This document shows, piece after piece, positions 45,084-57,434 of a stretch of 64,000 nt of DNA. The translations under genes and the position numbers were made by a program. The stretch spans positions 3,782,001 to 3,846,000 of the forward strand of contig CM057057.1 of the NCBI GenBank assembly GCA_029945375.1, read 5' to 3'. Below the pieces are notes generated by a model. That model was not told the DNA's origin, did no database searches, and saw only the letters and a program-made list of their open reading frames with translations. This stretch comes from Agaricus subrufescens. Lineage: Eukaryota; Basidiomycota; Agaricomycetes; Agaricales; Agaricaceae. Position 1 is the first letter of the stretch, and each line of letters begins with the position of its first letter.

Positions 45084-48000
45084 TTCCACTGGTTTGCGCA
45101 CCTTCACTTTTTCCGCTTAAATCATGTATATTCTTGCGTCAATGCCATCACATGCCGCGATTATTTTCCTTTTTGACTTCCATTCTCTTATCTGCGGTAT
45201 TCCCGGACTGTCAAGTACTGAATTAATTTCACCAGCGAATTTCGTAATATGTCATGCTCCACACTCTATGTTTTCAAGGGTGATATTGAGTTACGAAAGT
45301 CGTGAGACGGGTTCAAACGCATCGTGTTGCTCCAGTCTTTTAGAGGCCAATGACTAGCATATACGCACGGCCTGGTGGCAATTGACCACCTCTGGCTGTT
45401 TGTTTGAGGTTTTGTACTTTTTTATCCCCGGACATTTGTCTTTGACAAAATTAATTCAACATCACCACGACCAGATGACATGCGGTAGATGTCTCGGGTC
45501 CATGTGCTCCAATGTCAATCTGAGAAAATGAGGAATGCCAGCTTAAAAGTGACTCCATCTCTTGCCCACGAGACGCCACACTTGATCTTGATGTGAATGG
45601 AAGCAGAACCTGCGAAACAAGACCCGAGTTTGGGATTAGGAATTCTGGTAGTAGTCAAACACAGTAACCACGCTCCTTTTCTTGCCCCAGTTATGACTTC
45701 AAAAACGCATAATAGGTTTTGATACCATCAGGTTATTGAAGAAGAGTGAAACACCTGAGATCGTCTTCAAATACAAACATATCGTTTTGTCAGGATTGAT
45801 ATTTGACTATTTGCCTTGGAGACATCTATTGACCGTTGTAAATAAAATAAAAAATATGGTCCGCATTTTTAGCCCCTGGAAAATTCTTGAACAGAACCTC
45901 CTTGTGCCGTAGTGAGAAGATGATTCTCAGGAGTCTGGCGTTTATCATGGTTGCGATCAAATGCTCATGTCGGAGACTGGGTGGTTCTAGCCGACGTAGT
46001 TGATAAGGCTCTATAAAAGGTTGGGAAGCACTACCAGACAGCACCCGACTTATTGATGAAGTCCCAAGTGAAGCTCCGCCAGCCACCCTCGGCCCAAGCG
46101 GTTAACGTAAGAAAAAAGAGGGATGATGATGTTGAATTGGACGCTCAAGTGGACAAATTCCGTATTGATTCGGGGTTATGTTAACTCTTATGCAAAATGC
46201 CGTATGGGGTTTTGAAAACATTGTGGTGACGGCACTTGGACAGCGGGAATGGGTGAAAGGACCGCCTGTTATTGTCCCGTGGCCGTGTTGCGTCACTTCA
46301 GATAGTATATGTTGGCTTTTTGCAGCCGACGTAGGAGCGGGTAATGTATAAAAAAAAAATACAAATCGTACTTCCGAGATCGATATGCATGGAGGCTATA
46401 TGGACGGCCGAGCGGCGGTAGAGGAGATGCGTCCAGCGTGTGAATGATCAGGATCAGATTCTGGTATTGATCTCTCAGTTATGTAGATACGCTTTGACCT
46501 ATGGGCCCAGGAGATCAAGGCGACCATGATATATCCAGAAAGCGAGTGGCATGGGCACATCATTGCCTTGGCCAATTTGACTGCGCTAGAAGAAAGAAGT
46601 ATTGTAATGAGACGTTGGGACCAAGGGTAACGGAAGCGGGCATAGCCAATATATAACTCCATAATAAATATCATAGTATGAGCGGCGGAATGATGGAAGA
46701 ACGACTGATGGAAGGTGTTGGCAGTCAGCTATGGGCGATGACACGGATTTCCCACTCGTTCGGCAAGATTCCGGGTGGGCCAGAATAGGCGGTGAAACCG
46801 CCACGCAAAATGCAAAAACAAATGGGAGATGGTGGGGCAAGAGGGGCAGAGGGCGACAACAAACTTGGAGTAGATGAAATCTTGGGCATCAGGGTAGCAG
46901 AAAGCTAGGACGACAAAGGAAGGAAGATGAACCCGTTGGAGAGGAAGGGTGCCAAAAAAGACAAAAGAAGATGTTACATAATGCGATAATAGACGCGGCT
47001 GCCTGCAGGCAAGGAACGTGGAATCAAAAGAGGGATCGAATAGGATCGAATTACGAAGTGAACCTGACTATTGAGTAAGGACAAGCGTCCACGCTGCACC
47101 GGACGTCCTGTCTTTGTCCTTGAAAAGTTGCTCCTTCTCCGCTCGACGCAACTTTTCCCTTCACCCCTCTCTGGTCGCCCTTGTGCTGCTCTCAGTTGCC
47201 GAGCACGGATCTATTCCTGTTCTCGCCGACTGTAAGCCTCTCTACACACGCTCAATTCATTTCGAGTGTGTGCACGACCTAGCAAATTTCCGTGTGGTCA
47301 AACTAGCTGGCGACACCGCCCGACTTGCCATCTTCCTCACTCCAGTCACTCATTTGGTTTTTCTGCACCCTGCTCGTTTCCGCTACAACAGTATTCAATA
47401 ATTTTTCCATTTTAATAACTCACCCGCAGTCGTATCGTGACCGACCCCAACGTACGTGACGCGCTACTGTGTGTACGCTACCAGGTTTACTGACATGGCA
47501 TGCATGCAGCCTCGCTCCTGTGATTTTTTTTTTCCTGATTCATCCGTCCGCGCCCACGTCGGTAAGTGGCACACGCGTCGAGCAGGGAAGCGTTGACGTT
47601 GAGTGAGCATAGAAGACTAGGGTGTGTAAACAAAGGTAAGCCCTCTTGGTCACTGTGCATACGGACGAGGCTGGGAACGGGAGAGATCTACGTCATGGAT
47701 CGAGCTCAACGAAAAACGTGGGGTCGTGGGAACCAGACAGAAAGGGAGATCGCACCCGATATAGCCGTGTATGGTAGATATGCCCGTGTAGAGGCTATCG
47801 GCCGTGGCGGTGTACTGGGGAACTGCGGCTGTAGCCATCGCTGGGGAGAAGGGGCGAGTCCAGTCGCCGGGTGGCTCGGATGGACAGGGCGGCTGGACAC
47901 ATGACTGAGGTCCTGATCGGGTGCTGATACGGACGCCATCAGAGGACATCAGCGTCCAGTTGGTTGGCATTTGCCAACGACTTCTTCTCTTCTCCCTTTC

Positions 48001-48396
48001 TTTGTCACACCCTCCTTTGGGCCCCCGCTCGCCCAGGGCCTCTCCCAGCCTTGTCCGGGCGCACGACTGCCTTCTCTCGCACGACTCACGCTTACGACTC
48101 TCCTCTCTAGACATCAGCCCTTCCGCCCAGCCTGCCCCCTTTGACGCGCGGTCTCTCTCGCTGCCCCGTCTGTTCCCCACACTGCTTCAGCCTCAGCCTG
48201 TGAGTCGCCCGGATCCCCGTTGCTTGCTTGTGTTATTTTTGGCTTCCCTCCCCGATCGAGCGCCCTGTTTTGTTACTTTCTCTGTTTGTCTACACAAGAC
48301 CCGCCTGTGTGCCTGCCTCGATTCTCCCTCTACCCCTGTGCTCTTGCGCTTTTCTTGCAAGGCGTTTCCCCTCTTTTCCACGTATTACCGCATTTG
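45084..48396. other. 3.3 kb gene-free region upstream of the G1 cyclin
   Basis: The largest gap in the window. Short frames up to about 176 codons occur on both strands, but none shows family resemblance, and several are antisense low complexity. The last 450 bases are strongly pyrimidine-rich on +, as in basidiomycete core promoters and leaders. An ATG-rich leader with upstream frames and possible leader introns is likely. An MluI-type box is present. Confidence 0.6.
47573..47578 (+). promoter_or_regulatory. MluI cell-cycle box ACGCGT upstream of cyclin gene
   Basis: ACGCGT, the MCB site bound by MBF-type G1/S factors, lies about 820 bases before the cyclin start. Other ACGCGT copies occur inside unrelated genes, so function here is an inference. 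Confidence 0.3.
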
Positions 48397-49884
48397 ATGG
48401 CGACCCTTGACCCTGTAGACTCTGGCCGTCCTGACCCTCTTTCTTCCTCTAGGCCCCCACCAACTTCGCCCCCCTCGGATACTACTGGTCTCGACATGAA
48501 GGACACTTCTGTCTCTGCCGCGCGCCAATCCCGCAACTCCCTTATCTACCCCAAGAAGCGCCCCTCCCCCCATGGTATCCACAAGGCCTCCAAGTCGCCC
48601 TCTCTTCTCGCTTCATACGCTTGTCGCTCTCCCCGCTCTGCAAAACTTGCCCTTTTACAACAGCAACAGCGTCTTCGTGAAGCGCAATTTTGTCGGAAAG
48701 AAAGCGTTCTCCTCGAAGAGGAGTATCGCGATGAAATCCGTTACTATATGCATGATATGGAGGTCAGTTCGCCGTTTTGATTGTATTTCCCATGTCGGAA
48801 CCGAGTGCTCAGCCTTGTTTGATCACCCCATCAGCGTTTCACGATGTCTTCAACCCAGTCGATGGATCAACAGCCCGAAATTCGGTGGCACATGCGCCCC
48901 TGCCTCGTCGATTTTCTTGTCGAAATCCACTTTACATTTCGCCTTCGGCCCGAGACCCTCTACCTTACTCTCAACATCGTAGATCGCTATGTCTCCCGTC
49001 GTATCGTCTACATCAAACACTACCAGCTCGTTGGTTGCGCAGCCCTTTGGATTGCTGCCAAGTTTGAGGATGCGAAAGAGCGTGTCCCGACCGTTCAAGA
49101 CCTTGCTCAGATCTGTCGCGAGACCTATGAAGAGTCCGCTTTCATACAGATGGAAGGTCACGTTCTCTCAACAATCCAGTGGTCTCTTGGTCATCCTACA
49201 GCTGAAGCTTGGCTCCGTCTCATGTGCTGCGGTTCATATGTGGAAGATGCCAAAGTTCAACATGTTGCGCGTTTCTTGATGGAGATCACTCTCTTCTATC
49301 GCGAATTTATCAAGTACCCTCCCTCGACAATTGCATTAGCTTCTCTCACTCTTGCTCGTTATCTTTGTGGCAAATCACGCCGTGTTTGGGAAGAAACAGA
49401 TGAATCCCTCGAGGTCATCGAATACCTTGACGCCCGGCTGTCAAAACATGTAAATGATCTGTCGGAAACGCTCGTTAAAAAGTATTCCTACGCCTTTTAC
49501 TCCAAAGCGGCGACATTTGTGGTGCAATACTATCTGCAAGGCGGACGATTCAACCTTCATACGCTCCCCTCTTTGCCAGTCACCCCGAAGCGTGCGACTG
49601 TGTCAGCGGCAACAACACCCATGAGCTCGTCAACATCGTTGTCCGATGCGTCTGACGATATGCCTCTCACCCCGTCCACGCCAACGTTCTCTAGTGACCC
49701 GTTCTCGAGCTCGTATTCCGCCAACGACAAGGAAAATCAGCCCTCACGTTTTGAGCCTGTGTTAAACAAGCACCGTGTAGAAACTGTTCCAGAGCAATTC
49801 CTTCCGCACGACTTTGTCACCTTTGGTCGATCCGCTCTTCATAATCTGAACATTTCGTCGCCACGCACAACTCTTGTTTCATAA
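48397..49884 (+). CDS. CLN1: G1-type (CLN-like) cyclin
   Basis: Exons 48397-48762 and 48835-49884 give 471 residues. G1 cyclins activate Cdk1 for cell-cycle start. The first 110 residues are Ser/Pro-rich; then EEYRDEIRYYMHDMERFTMS leads into the cyclin box: QQPEIRWHMRPCLVDFLVEI, RPETLYLTLNIVDRYVSRR, LVGCAALWIAAKFEDAKERV and GHVLSTIQWSLGHPTAEAWL. The second fold includes FREFIKYPPSTIALASLTLA-like sequence (YREFIKYPPSTIALAS). The tail is Ser/Thr/Pro-rich with several TP/SP sites, as in unstable G1 cyclins. A B-type cyclin is the alternative, but no HRY-style mitotic signature or clear destruction box is seen. Confidence 0.85.
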
Positions 49885-51205
49885 TAGGTCTCAACCCCTG
49901 TATTTCCCGCTCTTTGTTTCTTTTGTCGTATCCCAATTGCAACAGTCCAAAAAATGTATCACCAACGCACCGCATCGACAATACCAGCAAGTTTCTCATC
50001 CACGCATCCATCCCTCATTTTCCCTAAGCAATCATCCGACATATCCTCCGCATCTACTATTCTATTCTGGCGAGATGCACAACCTACTTGAGAGAAGATG
50101 GATATCGGGCGGCGAGAAAGGGTATCAGAGCCTTTTTTTTTTCGGTATCACTTATTGAAGTCCCCAGGTCGTCGCCATCAAACGTTCTCAGTGTTCTTAC
50201 TTTCTCTCCTGGACTCTCCACCTTCTTTTCCGCCTTTTGACCTAAGTCTTTCTTCCGGAAAAATAGTCTAGTTTACGCGGTCTTTTTGCATCTCAGTTTC
50301 TTTTTATCATCCATCTCCGACTATTACACTCATTCCCACTCTCGTCACTATGCATCCCATTTTCATTCAGCTCTCTTCATAAGACACTCATCGCAACCCC
50401 ATACAATCTTTCTTTACAAGACGGCAGCCTTCTCTTTACTGTTCGGTACCGTCGTTCTCGTTATAAGTATTTTATTCTTCACTTTATACATAGTTGTTTA
50501 CCTCTTTCCTGGTTCCATCCGTGTCGAAGGGATGCTACGGCATTCCCTATTTTCTTGGTATCTCCGCCTCTTAGCAGCCTTGAGATCGCCAAGCCCTCCA
50601 ACTTCACAACACCTGACCCACCGCAGACACATCGCTAATCGATCAGTAGTCACATTTCATCAATCAACGCCTGGCTTGTACTCAGACCACAAGGACTTTC
50701 ATACTCATACCCATGTATGCCGACCAGTAATATATGTGGTCTCAAATTTTGCATTTAAGTTATAAAACCCACGCTGTAGTCGCAGGGAAAATAGCTGAAC
50801 CTTTGGTTAGCTTCTAAGTCACGGAGATTTATCCTGGGTCCCACGATCGCCTTTAGCTCGGGGCTGATAACGAGGCTGAAATTTTGCTCGAAGCGTGACA
50901 CGGTGGAGCAGATAACTTCCGGCTGTTTGAATGTCTAAACCCTGCGTGGAGTCATTTGAAGCACAATTCGACAGGCTTCCGACAGTTCCCATGCTTGAAG
51001 CTGGAAGCTCTAAAGTTGATCATTCATGATGGGGCTGCGCGGCACCAATTCAAACGCCCCTAGAATTACACCTGACTTTCTCATTGATTGTTGCCACCGC
51101 CTCACCATTGTCAGATTGTAGTGAACGGCAAGTCGTAAGAATATGGTTGCTACTATACATACAAGGGGTAAAGTGGGCGAAAGCATAACAAAAAAAAGTT
51201 ATTCT
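49885..51205. other. Gene-free stretch after the cyclin
   Basis: 1.3 kb between convergent genes. A T-rich frame at 50286-50765 lacks an early ATG and family resemblance. It should hold a long cyclin 3' UTR. Confidence 0.55.
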
Positions 51206-53154
51206 TTATTCCAAGATCCACTGATCACCGTTTTTCTTGATGCCAACGGGCCTCTTTTCGTCTAAACTGATGCGACCAGCATTGAGAATCGCTGTTGTTA
51301 GGACCGTGTTACGTATTGTAGGGAGACCGTGCTTGTCAAATTCTGAAGCGGCCGTTTCACCGGCGTTCACACTACGGGCTGCATCGATGAACTTTTCAAT
51401 AGAAATATATCCATATCCGCGTTGACCGTCGAAATGACCTGTTTCTGATGGAGAGTATTTCATACTGTTGAGGCACATCAGTTTTTGGTGAAGGTGTAAG
51501 TGGAAATGATAGATAAGGCGTATACGCACTAGAACGGATTGTACCAAGCTTTCCCGGTATCATCGACAGTTACGTCGTATCCTCTATGAGCTTGGTCGAT
51601 GTTGATGTCACCCTAATGATGGATCATATCAGTGAGTCAAGATGGATAACAATCAACCCTGACCGAGCGCTAGGTCTCGACTGACCTTTTCTGCCATGTA
51701 ATACCAATGTTGCCCCGTATGTATACCGGCCTTTAGTGGAGCCGTCCAGCTTGCGGTGTACACGCCAGTACCTCTGTGTTTGGGGCTCTTGATCGATTGC
51801 CAATCAACCAGGAGGGTGATGGTGTCCTCGGTCTCCGGTACGCAGTTGTAAGGGTCACTGGTTGCAATACCCGTGGCTGCGCTAGCAACTACGCGAGTAG
51901 GGACGGCGAGATCCTGGAGAATCCAACAGCAGATATCAATGTGGTGAGACGAGAGGTAATAACTTTCAGAATATGTCAGCGCTGTTGCGGGGGGAGCATG
52001 GACTTCCAGAGTTATACAGACCTGATGTCCGAGTCCTTTCCTGCCCAGGCGCGGAAGGTCTCCAATTGACTCTTGGGTTGACTCATCCAGGCGTTGAAGA
52101 AGTTGAATTCGCCTAGGGTTTGGGCTCGGGCTTTGGCATCGCTGTATACAGGATCGAAGCTAGGGATTGGCAGAGGTTAAAAGTTATTTTGGCAGACGGG
52201 CAAGCAGTGTGCCAACCGTTTGTGATGCTCGACGAAGCAAACGACTTTGTGCTTTTCCGCAGCGGCGATCAGCTCGTTGTGATGAGAAAGTAATTGAGTT
52301 GCGGGCTTGGTGACCAAGACGTGGATCCCTCTCTCAATGGCATAAATAGCAATATTGTAATGTGTACCTGTTTAGGTGGAGTAGGCGACAAATAAATAAG
52401 AGGGATAATTACAGCAACGGACTTACTGTCAGGAGTAAATATGATGACTGCGTCACCAGGCTTGAGTTTATCAATAGCCTCCTTGTCTGTTGGATTTGAT
52501 CAGCTTTGAGCCCCAAACTGGTAAACCCTGAGATCCACGAACAAGCTTCAGGATCGACCTTTGCATTCTTGGGAAATTCATCAAAACTGGAGATAAGTGT
52601 CAGTGAGGTGCTTGAAGGAGTGGGAATTCTCATACGTAAGGTCCATATCTCTATAGACTTGACCTATATTTTGATCGAGATGTCGACGAATATCAGGGAA
52701 TTTCTTGCCGTTCACTCCCACCATCCCAAGCTGGTCGACCTAGGTGCAACTTGAGACAGGGCCTGGCTGTAAGGTGAAGAGCGAAGAGTCACCTTGCCTA
52801 GCCTTCGAAGATCAAACAGTGTGAGACCAACGACCTTTATGACCTGAGTTTGCTAGCTCAATTCTGCTAGGTGAAGTAACATACTCCAATCTAATTGCGG
52901 GCAAGATGAGTACGACGGATACTTTTCTCATTTTTGGACAGACCTTTTTGTCTGATTTTGAGGCGCCTGATCCCGTCCATCCTGTCGTGTACTCGCCCTG
53001 CAAAATTTGAAGGTTTTTAATGATCCGGGCAGAAGTTCTGCACCGACGACTTACAGTACCGCCTGCGAATAGATAAGATAAGATTGAGAGACAGACCGGG
53101 AGATGGAAAGGACATACACATCAGGACATTGAGCTTGGGTGCTTCTGCAGGCAT
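51206..53154 (-). CDS. Gfo/Idh/MocA family NAD(P)-dependent oxidoreductase
   Basis: Minus-strand exons 53118-53154, 53055-53062, 52944-52997, 52793-52843, 52636-52739, 52543-52586, 52427-52486, 52217-52367, 52022-52159, 51686-51962, 51530-51612 and 51206-51464 give 421 residues. The family oxidises or reduces sugars and related compounds with a Rossmann N-terminus. Seen: [20 protein letters not shown] (dinucleotide-binding turn), [50 protein letters not shown] (the EKP-type motif, here TKP), [12 protein letters not shown] and [16 protein letters not shown]. Exon 2 is eight bases and encodes the core of the glycine turn. Fungal relatives are often annotated as D-galacturonate reductases; the substrate here is unknown. 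Confidence 0.85.
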
Positions 53155-53642
53155 TCTCGACGAGAGGTATAGAGGAGCAATACGTTGGTTCCAGGAAAGG
53201 CTGGGAAACGATGGCTTCTCCAGGACATTACATTTATGAGGGGGAAACCTAGGAGGTACTCCCGGACCGCAGCCCCAGGCGGCCCGCGCTCCCGAAATCC
53301 CTCATTGGTGTGTGCTTCGACGTAATACAAAATGCGGTGATCTTGTCGCCAGTTCAACCGGTTAAGAATCGCCTGCTAGGCGTGCCTTCCGCACTCTAAA
53401 CTCAGACGACAACCTAGTGGCCCGCAAGCCCCGCGACGCGGATTTTAACGGAGAGCCTCGCTATTGGGTCTGCCAAGAGAAGAAAACTGTATTCACTTCC
53501 GATGTCCGATAATTTTCGTGAACTTGTAGGGAAAAATAATTCTCTGTGAAGAAGTGACTTCACAACAGGTGCCTAACGTGGACTTTCAGATGGCAGGAAC
53601 ACGGTAGACAATGCTTCATTCGTCGTCAGCATAGCCACCCGA

Positions 53643-53650
53643 TCACGTGA
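53643..53650. promoter_or_regulatory. Palindromic E-box TCACGTGA
   Basis: TCACGTGA, the Cbf1-type site, sits in the divergent promoter about 490 bases from the oxidoreductase start and 520 from ITC1. Motif seen; binding inferred. Confidence 0.4.
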
Positions 53651-53917
53651 CTTTGACGTGCCGCAAACCGATATTGCTCGCTATCGGCCCCGTCGGCGAA
53701 GAACAGAGCGTGGCGAGATGCAGAGGGGCAGTACGAGCCACCGGGAACGTGTGCGTGGCTGGGCCATGCGAGCCGCGGCAGAGTGCGGCGGCAGAGGAAA
53801 CGCGGAGGATTGCGAGCGGCCATTGAATATATATGGAAAGGGGAGGAGACCTTGGTTCGAGGGACATACTTACGACAGGCAGATAATGACTGGATGGCTC
53901 GGCACAGGCGAAACCGG

Positions 53918-53999
53918 CGGGAGGGGGGTGGGCAGGGGCTGGGGGCGGCGCTGTGGGGGCGGGGGCGTGGGCCGGGTCGGGGACGGGGGGGAGGGGAGA
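53918..53999 (+). repeat. G-rich tract upstream of ITC1
   Basis: Several runs of four to seven G within about 80 bases on the ITC1 coding strand, compatible with G-quadruplexes. Confidence 0.6.
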
Positions 54000-54051
54000 G
54001 GAGTGGCAGAGTGGTGGGCAGAGAGACAGACCTGGCCCCCTCCGACCAAGC

Positions 54052-54165
54052 CACCTGGCCCTTTTCCCGCTCCCCATCACTCCTTCCTCCCACATCCACC
54101 GCTCCCCTCTCCCCCCTTTCCTCCCCTCCCCCGCGCGTCCCCTCCCCCTCCCCCTCCCCCCATCC
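54052..54165 (+). promoter_or_regulatory. Pyrimidine-rich leader of ITC1
   Basis: About 110 bases of almost uninterrupted C and T end directly at the start codon, as in many basidiomycete core promoters and 5' leaders. Confidence 0.5.
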
Positions 54166-57100
54166 ATGCCCACCTGTCGCCGTAAGCGCGTAGTCCTCAC
54201 AGAGCCCGCGGACGACCTCGTCCGCGCTCTGGAGACCGACCCAGGGCGCGAGGTCTTCTACCTCGAGGAAACCGGCGAAATCTTCGAGACCTACGAGTAC
54301 GTCCAGCCTTCTTCTCCTCATCTCGCCCCTGCTTACCTCTCTCGTACAGGACTTATGCCGCTCGCATGTCCTTCTATCGGCTCAAACAATTTCAGTGCGA
54401 GGTAACCGGCAAAAGCGGCCTTGACTATTTTCAGGCAGTGGAGAGTGAACGTCAGGAAGCCCGTACCATGCATGCTCGCTTTTCCGAACCCCTCAAGTCC
54501 CCTGTGCTTCGAGCGGTGCAATGGCGTACGTTCATGTCCATCTCTCGCTTAACCTACTGAACAATCTATCAAGAGGTCATGGGTCGTCTCGATCATCTTG
54601 TTGAAGCTGTCTACGACCGCTTTAAGGATCGCTATTTTAAAAGCGAGAGTACGTCCTCGTTAGGCGCTTGTTGTTCCTTCCTAATTGCTGTCTCCAGGAG
54701 TGCTCGTGGATATCGAGGGTGTCAAGTGTGTCTTTCTCTGCTATACATTCTACTCATACCAATCGAGCCTGAATAGGTACTACGGTCTCATTGAAAAGGT
54801 CTATCCGCCCCGATTTAGTGCCGACCAACAGGCACGAGATGCCTTCAAGGACTCCGACCTCTCTGAAAAAACCTCTGATGAGGAGCAACTCCACCTAGTC
54901 GGAAGTGATTTGAACATTCCACTTCCAGAGGCAAATACACAAGACAATCCAGAGCTATACTACTATTGGGTTCAAATAACCGAACTCGAAAAGGACAAGG
55001 GGGAAAAGAGCAAGGCGTCCAAGACAGCCACAGAAAAAGATACCAAAGTTATTGGGAGTGTCATGGAGTGTCAATGTAGTGCTCTAAGGTACGCTCCCCG
55101 ATGCCATCCTAATTTCATGCTGCTGGATCATTTGCTATTCATTAGTCGCGACCGTTTATCATTCTCAAAATCCATACTTCGTCGCTTTATTCGTGATTGT
55201 GTAGATCGCGATGCCGCTGTCGCTTCTCCTTGGACTGTCAAACCGCTGATAGCCAAGCATTATGGTGTGAGCACTATAATGCCTGAAGAAACCCGCAAAG
55301 GAGTGGAAGATATTAAAAGGGGTGAAATCGACAAACGGAAGAAAGTTTGGGAGGATAGAGAGGGCCCGCCGACCAAGAAACAAAAGAAAATGTCCGCTGA
55401 AGGTGTGTTATTCTGTTTCTTCCTGTAATTTCCCTCAAACCCATCGCCCCTGCTAGCTGGAAGAAAGGAGCGCGAAGCTCAAGAGTCAGCGGAGAAGGAG
55501 AGAATGGCAAAGGAAGAGGCAGAGCGTATAGCTGGTGAGAAAAAGAAGAAAAGGCCTGTCCGCTACCCTACAGAAGATCTTGATATCCGAATATCTGAGA
55601 AAGACAAGAAAGCTGGCATTCCGTTGCAACGCCCTATGGCACAGCGGTCTGGCCTTCCCTGTAATGACTCCCCAAACACCTTTGAGTCAATGCTACTTTG
55701 TTGGAACTTCTTGAACGCTTATGGGTGGGTTGACCTTAGATCTACCTCGGCGGTATCTGATTTCGTTGTGTAGTGAACCCTTGCACGTGTGGCATTTCAC
55801 ACTTGATGATTTGGCTTGTGCGCTGCAACATACAACGTCTGACGTGCCGTGCCCTCTGTTGGGTGAAATTCACTCGAATCTCATCTATAATCTCCGGACG
55901 GTACCCTTCACCAGGCATAATGCCATACTAAGCCTTTTGAAGTTCAAAGAATCACTTGGCGAAGAGCACGAAGTTTTTGGCGTCACTGTAGACCAACTTG
56001 TGACTGCCATGGCGGATGTGGGCAACAATTGGGAGCGGGTCCCCCTTCGTCACGGAGAGGGTCGTGAAGGTTGGGAGGACGCTTTAGTTGGTTGTTTGAA
56101 AGATGTACGCACCTCGCAATCTTAGCTTTCACCACGACTCACACATCTTTCAGCATGCGACCCATGAAAATTTCCCTCGCTTAAGAGAAATTCTAACGCA
56201 ATTGTTCTTCTCCCCCTCACAGGACGTCAGCGAACCTAGTTGTGGCGATATCCAGACTCTTTCGCACCCTTCATCACCTGCCGAAAGATACTATTCGCTG
56301 TCTCCTGAAGATCGAATAGCTATTCTTTCCTTCTTCTGTAATCTGGCTGTTTCAAGTAAAACAGTACGCTCTCATATGGAAACGTGTGAAGAGGCATTAA
56401 CCGAGTACCGCAAGACCAAAATCGACATCAATCGGTTAAAAAAGCAGCAGTATGTGTTCGTGGTCTATTGCAATCTTTCTTTTGCTTTAGTTTTTCTTCA
56501 GCATACAAGACATGAACGCCCTTGCCGTTGAAGCAGAACTTACACTAAATGGGACAAACGGGACTGAAGAAGATACGCCGATGAATGATGCCAGCGAACT
56601 TTCTGATACATCTGGTGGTGATCACAATTCAGTGAGTAAAAAGAAAACAAACAAAAAGCAAGACACGCGGGTCGCGAATGCCAAAGCGAGAGGTGCGGCA
56701 CGAGCGAAACAGGCACAGCAAAAACAGGCTCTGGCTGAACACAGAAGACTGGACGAAGAGGTTAGCAAACTCGAACGTCGTCTTGAGAGTATCGAACGCG
56801 AGTTCAGACAACATGTGGGCGGAGTTCGTGCCAAACCTCTGGGAAAGGACCGCTTCTACAATCGCATCTGGTGGTTCGACGGGCTTGGGTGTACTGCTGC
56901 TAATAATCCGGCTCTCGGTCAATATGGCACTGGACGGATATTCATTCAAGGGCCTAGTGAATTTGATCTCGATATTCTGAAGAGGCGAGAGGGCGACATT
57001 AGTGCACGACGACTAGAGGAAGAGGGCAAAGAGGGGGTGCTCGGTCCTAGTGACTGGGCCGCTTATTCAACCGTTGAAGAGGCAAGGCAACCCCTTTAGA

Positions 57101-57434
57101 TCCTCCCTCAATGCTCACTTATATCTCTCAATAGCTCGAAGAATACGTAACTTGGTTGAACACGAAAGGCCATCGAGAGCTCGCCTTAAAAACAGCACTA
57201 ACAAAATGGTGGGTTCCAATCACAGCCGGGATGAAGAAGCGGATTGCGGTTAGTTGTTATCCTTCACTTCTTCCTAGTTTAAGATTGAATTTCAAGGACC
57301 AGGACCTCAATGCCAATTTGAAACTTCCCGACGCACGACGCAGCTCCCGCAACAAGGCTGGCCCTGGACATGACATTTCCCAGCAACCCTACATGCAATG
57401 GAAAAATCGACGCGCCCTAACACACAATCAGTAA
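54166..57434 (+). CDS. ITC1: ITC1-like WAC/DDT/WHIM protein, ISWI remodelling complex subunit
   Basis: Exons 54166-54296, 54350-54525, 54574-54648, 54698-54725, 54777-55088, 55146-55402, 55457-55724, 55774-56104, 56154-56449, 56502-57081, 57135-57248 and 57297-57434 give 901 residues. Itc1/Acf1-type proteins partner the ISWI ATPase and help position nucleosomes. WAC domain, about residues 25-130: REVFYLEETGEIFETYETYA, FYRLKQFQCEVTGKSGLDYF. Then a KYYGLIEKVYPPRF block and a basic linker. DDT domain near 400-465: FESMLLCWNFLNAYGEPLHV, FTLDDLACALQH. WHIM segments: LSPEDRIAILSFFCNLAVSS and GKDRFYNRIWWFDGLG. The intron at 57082 has a GC donor. The last intron (48 bases) is in frame and stop-free, so it could be retained. 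Confidence 0.92.

Larger units (their letters stand above)
53155..54165. promoter_or_regulatory. 1 kb divergent promoter region, oxidoreductase / ITC1
   Basis: No supported gene. It contains a palindromic TCACGTGA, a G-rich tract and a pyrimidine-rich leader next to the ITC1 start (listed separately). Long open frames here on both strands are low complexity and antisense to one another. Confidence 0.6.

Noticed and set aside
47114..47401. 95-codon + strand frame in the cyclin upstream region
   Set aside because: No family resemblance; could be an upstream frame in a long leader but cannot be supported as a gene.
47650..48180. 176-codon minus-strand frame before the cyclin
   Set aside because: Charged low complexity, antisense to the pyrimidine-rich leader, no homology or splice support.
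50286..50765. 159-codon frame on the + strand after the G1 cyclin
   Set aside because: It opens without an ATG, its first in-frame Met is late, composition is T-rich and there is no family resemblance; more likely 3' UTR.
53320..53370. tRNA T-arm-like sequence (gttcaaccg)
   Set aside because: Flanking bases do not pair and no acceptor stem or other arms can be drawn.
53626..54321. 231-codon frame antisense to the ITC1 start
   Set aside because: Gly/Arg/Pro low complexity caused by the G-rich and C/T-rich tracts; overlaps the supported ITC1 exon 1.
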